Positions 61,946 to 64,000 of a stretch of 64,000 nucleotides of DNA are shown one piece after another. The notes beneath the pieces are model-generated. The model was not told the origin of the DNA. It saw nothing but the letters and a program-made list of their open reading frames with translations, and did no database searches. A program made the position numbers and the translations under genes. The stretch spans positions 2,294,001-2,358,000 of the forward strand of contig NZ_CP139781.1 of the NCBI RefSeq assembly GCF_019679435.2, written 5' to 3'. This DNA is from Actomonas aquatica. GTDB taxonomy: Bacteria > Verrucomicrobiota > Verrucomicrobiia > Opitutales > Opitutaceae. Position 1 is the first letter of the stretch, and every line of letters starts with the position of its first letter.

Positions 61946-63195
61946 TGTCCCTGCCCGCCCCGCTTCCCGCACCTTGGTCCCCGCCCCCGGCCGGCCTCGG
62001 TTCCGCCGCCATCGGCGCCGAGGAAGAAAAACTCGCTCTCGACGTGCTTCGCCGCGGCGAACTCTTCCGCTACTACGGCGACGACCCCGCTCACGCTCCC
62101 CCCATGGTCTCCAGTCTGGAGCAGGAGTTTCGCGAATGGATCGGCGTGAACTTCGCCCTCGCCACCTCCAGCGGCACCGCCGCGCTGGAAGTCGCCCTCG
62201 CCTCTCTCGCTATCGGTCCCGACGACGAGGTGATCGTGCCCGCTTGGAGTTGGTTGTCCTGCGTGACCGCCATCGTGCGTATGGGTGCCCGTCCCGTGCT
62301 CGCCGAGATCGATGCCAGCCTCAATCTCGACCCGGCCGAAATCGATCGTCTCGTCACCCCGCACACCCGCGCCGTGCTCGTCGTCCATTACCAAGGCGCC
62401 GCCGCCGACATGGCCGCGATCAACGACCGCGCCGAAGCCCACGGTTTGCGCGTCATCGAGGACTGCGCCGAAGCGCCCGGCGCCAGCTTCCGCGAGCGCT
62501 GCGTCGGCTGCTGGAGCGACGTCGCCATCTACAGCTTTCAACACAACAAACCCATGACCGCCGGCGAGGGGGGTATGTTTGTCACCAACGATAGTCGCAC
62601 CTACGAGCGCGCCGTGCGCATGCACGATCTCGGGCAATTCCGCCCGCATCACGAACAGTTTGCCGCCGCCCTCGAACCGGCTTTTTCCGGCGCTCAATAC
62701 CGCATGTCGGAACTCACCGCCGCCGTCGCCCTCGCCCAACGCCGCAAGGTCGACGCCATCATGGCCCATTGCCGCGAGCTGCATGATCACATCATCGCCA
62801 CCGTCGGCGAGCCCGCCGATCTGACCTGGCGTCCGCTGCCCGATCCCGACGGCACCTTCGGCTTCGAACTCTATTTCTATTTGCCCACCGCCGACCGCGC
62901 CGCCGCCGTGCGCGCGTCGCTCGCCGCCCAAGGTGTGCCCTGCCAACAACGCACCGGCACCTACCCGCAATACCATCGACCGCACCTGCTCACCGGCCGC
63001 GCCCACCATCCCGGCCTTTCCCCCTTCCGCGACCTGCGTCCCTGGCCGGCCCCCGGTTATCGCGCCAAGGACTTCCCGCGCACCGAGGACCTCACGCGCC
63101 GCTTCGTCGCCGTGCCGATCGGCTGGCGCTATCAGCCCGAAGACGCCGACCACATCGCGGCCGCCATCCTCACCGCCTTGGCCGAAACCGCCTAG
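61945..63195 (+). CDS. DegT/DnrJ/EryC1/StrS-family aminotransferase
   Basis: 416 residues. ATSSGTAALEVALASLAIGPDDEVIVPAWSW, IEDCAEAPGA (Asp173) and YSFQHNKPMTAGEGGM (Lys202 as PLP lysine) define the sugar aminotransferase family. Such enzymes aminate keto sugars for surface glycans or antibiotics, and some act as dehydratases. Presence at the end of a sugar-uptake operon is less usual. Stop lies directly before a REP element. Confidence 0.92.
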   Translation: MSLPAPLPAPWSPPPAGLGSAAIGAEEEKLALDVLRRGELFRYYGDDPAHAPPMVSSLEQEFREWIGVNFALATSSGTAALEVALASLAIGPDDEVIVPAWSWLSCVTAIVRMGARPVLAEIDASLNLDPAEIDRLVTPHTRAVLVVHYQGAAADMAAINDRAEAHGLRVIEDCAEAPGASFRERCVGCWSDVAIYSFQHNKPMTAGEGGMFVTNDSRTYERAVRMHDLGQFRPHHEQFAAALEPAFSGAQYRMSELTAAVALAQRRKVDAIMAHCRELHDHIIATVGEPADLTWRPLPDPDGTFGFELYFYLPTADRAAAVRASLAAQGVPCQQRTGTYPQYHRPHLLTGRAHHPGLSPFRDLRPWPAPGYRAKDFPRTEDLTRRFVAVPIGWRYQPEDADHIAAAILTALAETA

Positions 63196-63228
63196 GTAGC
63201 TGCGCTTGAGCCAAAGGCGAAAGCGTGG
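63196..63228 (+). repeat. REP-like element, copy C
   Basis: Starts GTAGCTGCGCTTGAGCC and ends GGCGAAAGCGTGG. Differs from copy B only at a few positions (loop AAA in place of TGC, one A/G change). It begins immediately after the aminotransferase stop and lies between convergent genes, as copies A and B do. Confidence 0.75.
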
Positions 63229-63261
63229 CCCGCATGCACTTCCGCGACCGCGGCCGCGCCC

Positions 63262-64000
63262 TCACGTCGAGATGTCGTAGATCTCCGGCGTGACCACCGC
63301 TTGCAAGGGCTCGCCCGCGGCGAAGGCCCGCAGGTTGGCCAACGCGAACGCCGCCGAGTCCTTCCGGCGGTCGTGCGTCGGCCCGGCCATGTGCGGGGTG
63401 AGAAACACGTTGGACAATCCACGCAGCGGCGAATCCGCCGGCAGCGGTTCATCGCGATACACGTCCAGCCCCACGTGAATCCGCCCCTCCGCCGCCACCC
63501 GCGCCAACGCCGCTTCATCCACCACGTGACCGCGGCCGACATTTACGAAGACGCCCCCCGGACGCAGCAGGCGCAGTTGCGCTTCACCGATCGAATCCCG
63601 CGTCTGGTCCATCAATGGCGCCAACCCCACCACCACATCATTTTCCGCAAACAAGGCATCGAGCGAGTCCACCGTCCTCACGCCGTGCTCAGCAAACAGC
63701 GCCGGATCCATCCATGGCGCAAAACTGCTAACCGCACAGCCGTAGGGCGCAATGAGCTCCACAAACGCGCGCGCGATGAAACCGAAGCCGTGCACGCCCA
63801 CGCGTTGACCAAACAATGACGCGGTTTCGGCCCGTTCCGCGCCCCAGCCTCGTTCGTCGTGCATCGTGACATTCCACAACCGCGCGCGCCGCAACGCCGC
63901 CATGACCAGGAACTGCGCGTGCTCCGCCACCGTGCGGCTGATCGAGTTCCCCCAATTGGTCACCGGCAGCCCTGCCTCCAAATGCGCCCGACCTACGATG
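63262..64000 (-). CDS. D-isomer-specific 2-hydroxyacid dehydrogenase (N-terminus beyond window)
   Basis: The frame is open to the window edge, so the N-terminal substrate domain is mostly missing. The NAD domain shows GVHGFGFIARAFVELI (GxGxxA in place of GxGxxG), GGVFVNVGRGHVVDE with the substrate-binding Arg region, the Glu-containing VGLDVYRDEP and TPHMAG with the catalytic His. Family members reduce or oxidise 2-keto/2-hydroxy acids such as glyoxylate or hydroxypyruvate, consistent with sugar-acid metabolism nearby. Confidence 0.9.
   Translation of the reverse strand, partial: IVGRAHLEAGLPVTNWGNSISRTVAEHAQFLVMAALRRARLWNVTMHDERGWGAERAETASLFGQRVGVHGFGFIARAFVELIAPYGCAVSSFAPWMDPALFAEHGVRTVDSLDALFAENDVVVGLAPLMDQTRDSIGEAQLRLLRPGGVFVNVGRGHVVDEAALARVAAEGRIHVGLDVYRDEPLPADSPLRGLSNVFLTPHMAGPTHDRRKDSAAFALANLRAFAAGEPLQAVVTPEIYDIST

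Noticed and set aside
1..64000. CRISPR arrays, prophage, integrases or insertion sequences
   Set aside because: No regularly spaced repeats, no transposase or integrase motifs and no terminal inverted repeats were seen; only REP-like elements are present.

Overview
The window looks like a chromosome segment of a GC-rich Verrucomicrobiota bacterium, most likely Opitutaceae. The evidence is the TonB-dependent receptor with the N-terminal motif VVLSPFEVTG, many Tat or Sec exported glycan enzymes, LacI/AraC regulators placed next to sugar genes, lone TonB receptors without SusD, and REP-like repeats with a GTAG head. The assignment rests on family resemblance only; no rRNA or core marker set is present.

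Left part (1-18.1 kb): a block of large polytopic GT-C/ArnT/PMT-like membrane proteins (seven complete or partial on the + strand, one on the - strand) contains two duplicated pairs and one antisense SAM methyltransferase, and probably serves cell-surface glycan or lipid glycosylation. A small type IV pilin-like gene with a strong terminator, a DUF481 outer-membrane protein, rsfS (with a histone-like Lys/Ala tail), nadD and tRNA-Leu(TAA) follow. These are ordinary chromosomal genes.

Middle part (18-33 kb): sugar catabolism units. A GH42-like enzyme is paired with a sugar isomerase. A four-gene operon (URO-D-like protein, GH51 arabinofuranosidase, Rieske mononuclear-iron oxygenase, unfamiliar 775-aa hydrolase-like protein) ends in a clear terminator. 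A ParE-type toxin-antitoxin pair follows, then an AraC regulator divergent from a phytanoyl-CoA-dioxygenase-like gene and a double ExxH ferritin-like protein. Three different iron-oxygenase or diiron folds within 8 kb of glycosidases are the most unusual theme of the window. Oxidative trimming, for example O-demethylation, of a decorated glycan is a reasonable but untested idea.

Right part (33-64 kb): Na+/solute symporter, Gfo/Idh/MocA dehydrogenase and mutarotase-like genes; a five-gene - strand operon (Asp-box protein, unknown exported protein, GH127, M28 peptidase, S51 peptidase); a periplasmic RidA; a - strand operon of GH78 rhamnosidase, DUF6807 protein and exported class V aminotransferase; and a TIM-barrel isomerase with a LacI regulator. 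The palindrome ATGAAATTTCAT, or its core, occurs before the symporter, at the isomerase start and just before lacI, and defines a probable local regulon. A TonB receptor then precedes a small exported protein, a GxGYxYP protein, a Tat-exported heparinase-like protein, a second symporter and a DegT aminotransferase. The window ends inside a 2-hydroxyacid dehydrogenase gene. The enzyme set (GH51, GH127, GH78) points to L-arabinose/L-rhamnose-containing polysaccharides such as pectic side chains. Many of the glycosidases lack signal peptides, so oligosaccharides are probably imported and finished in the cytoplasm.
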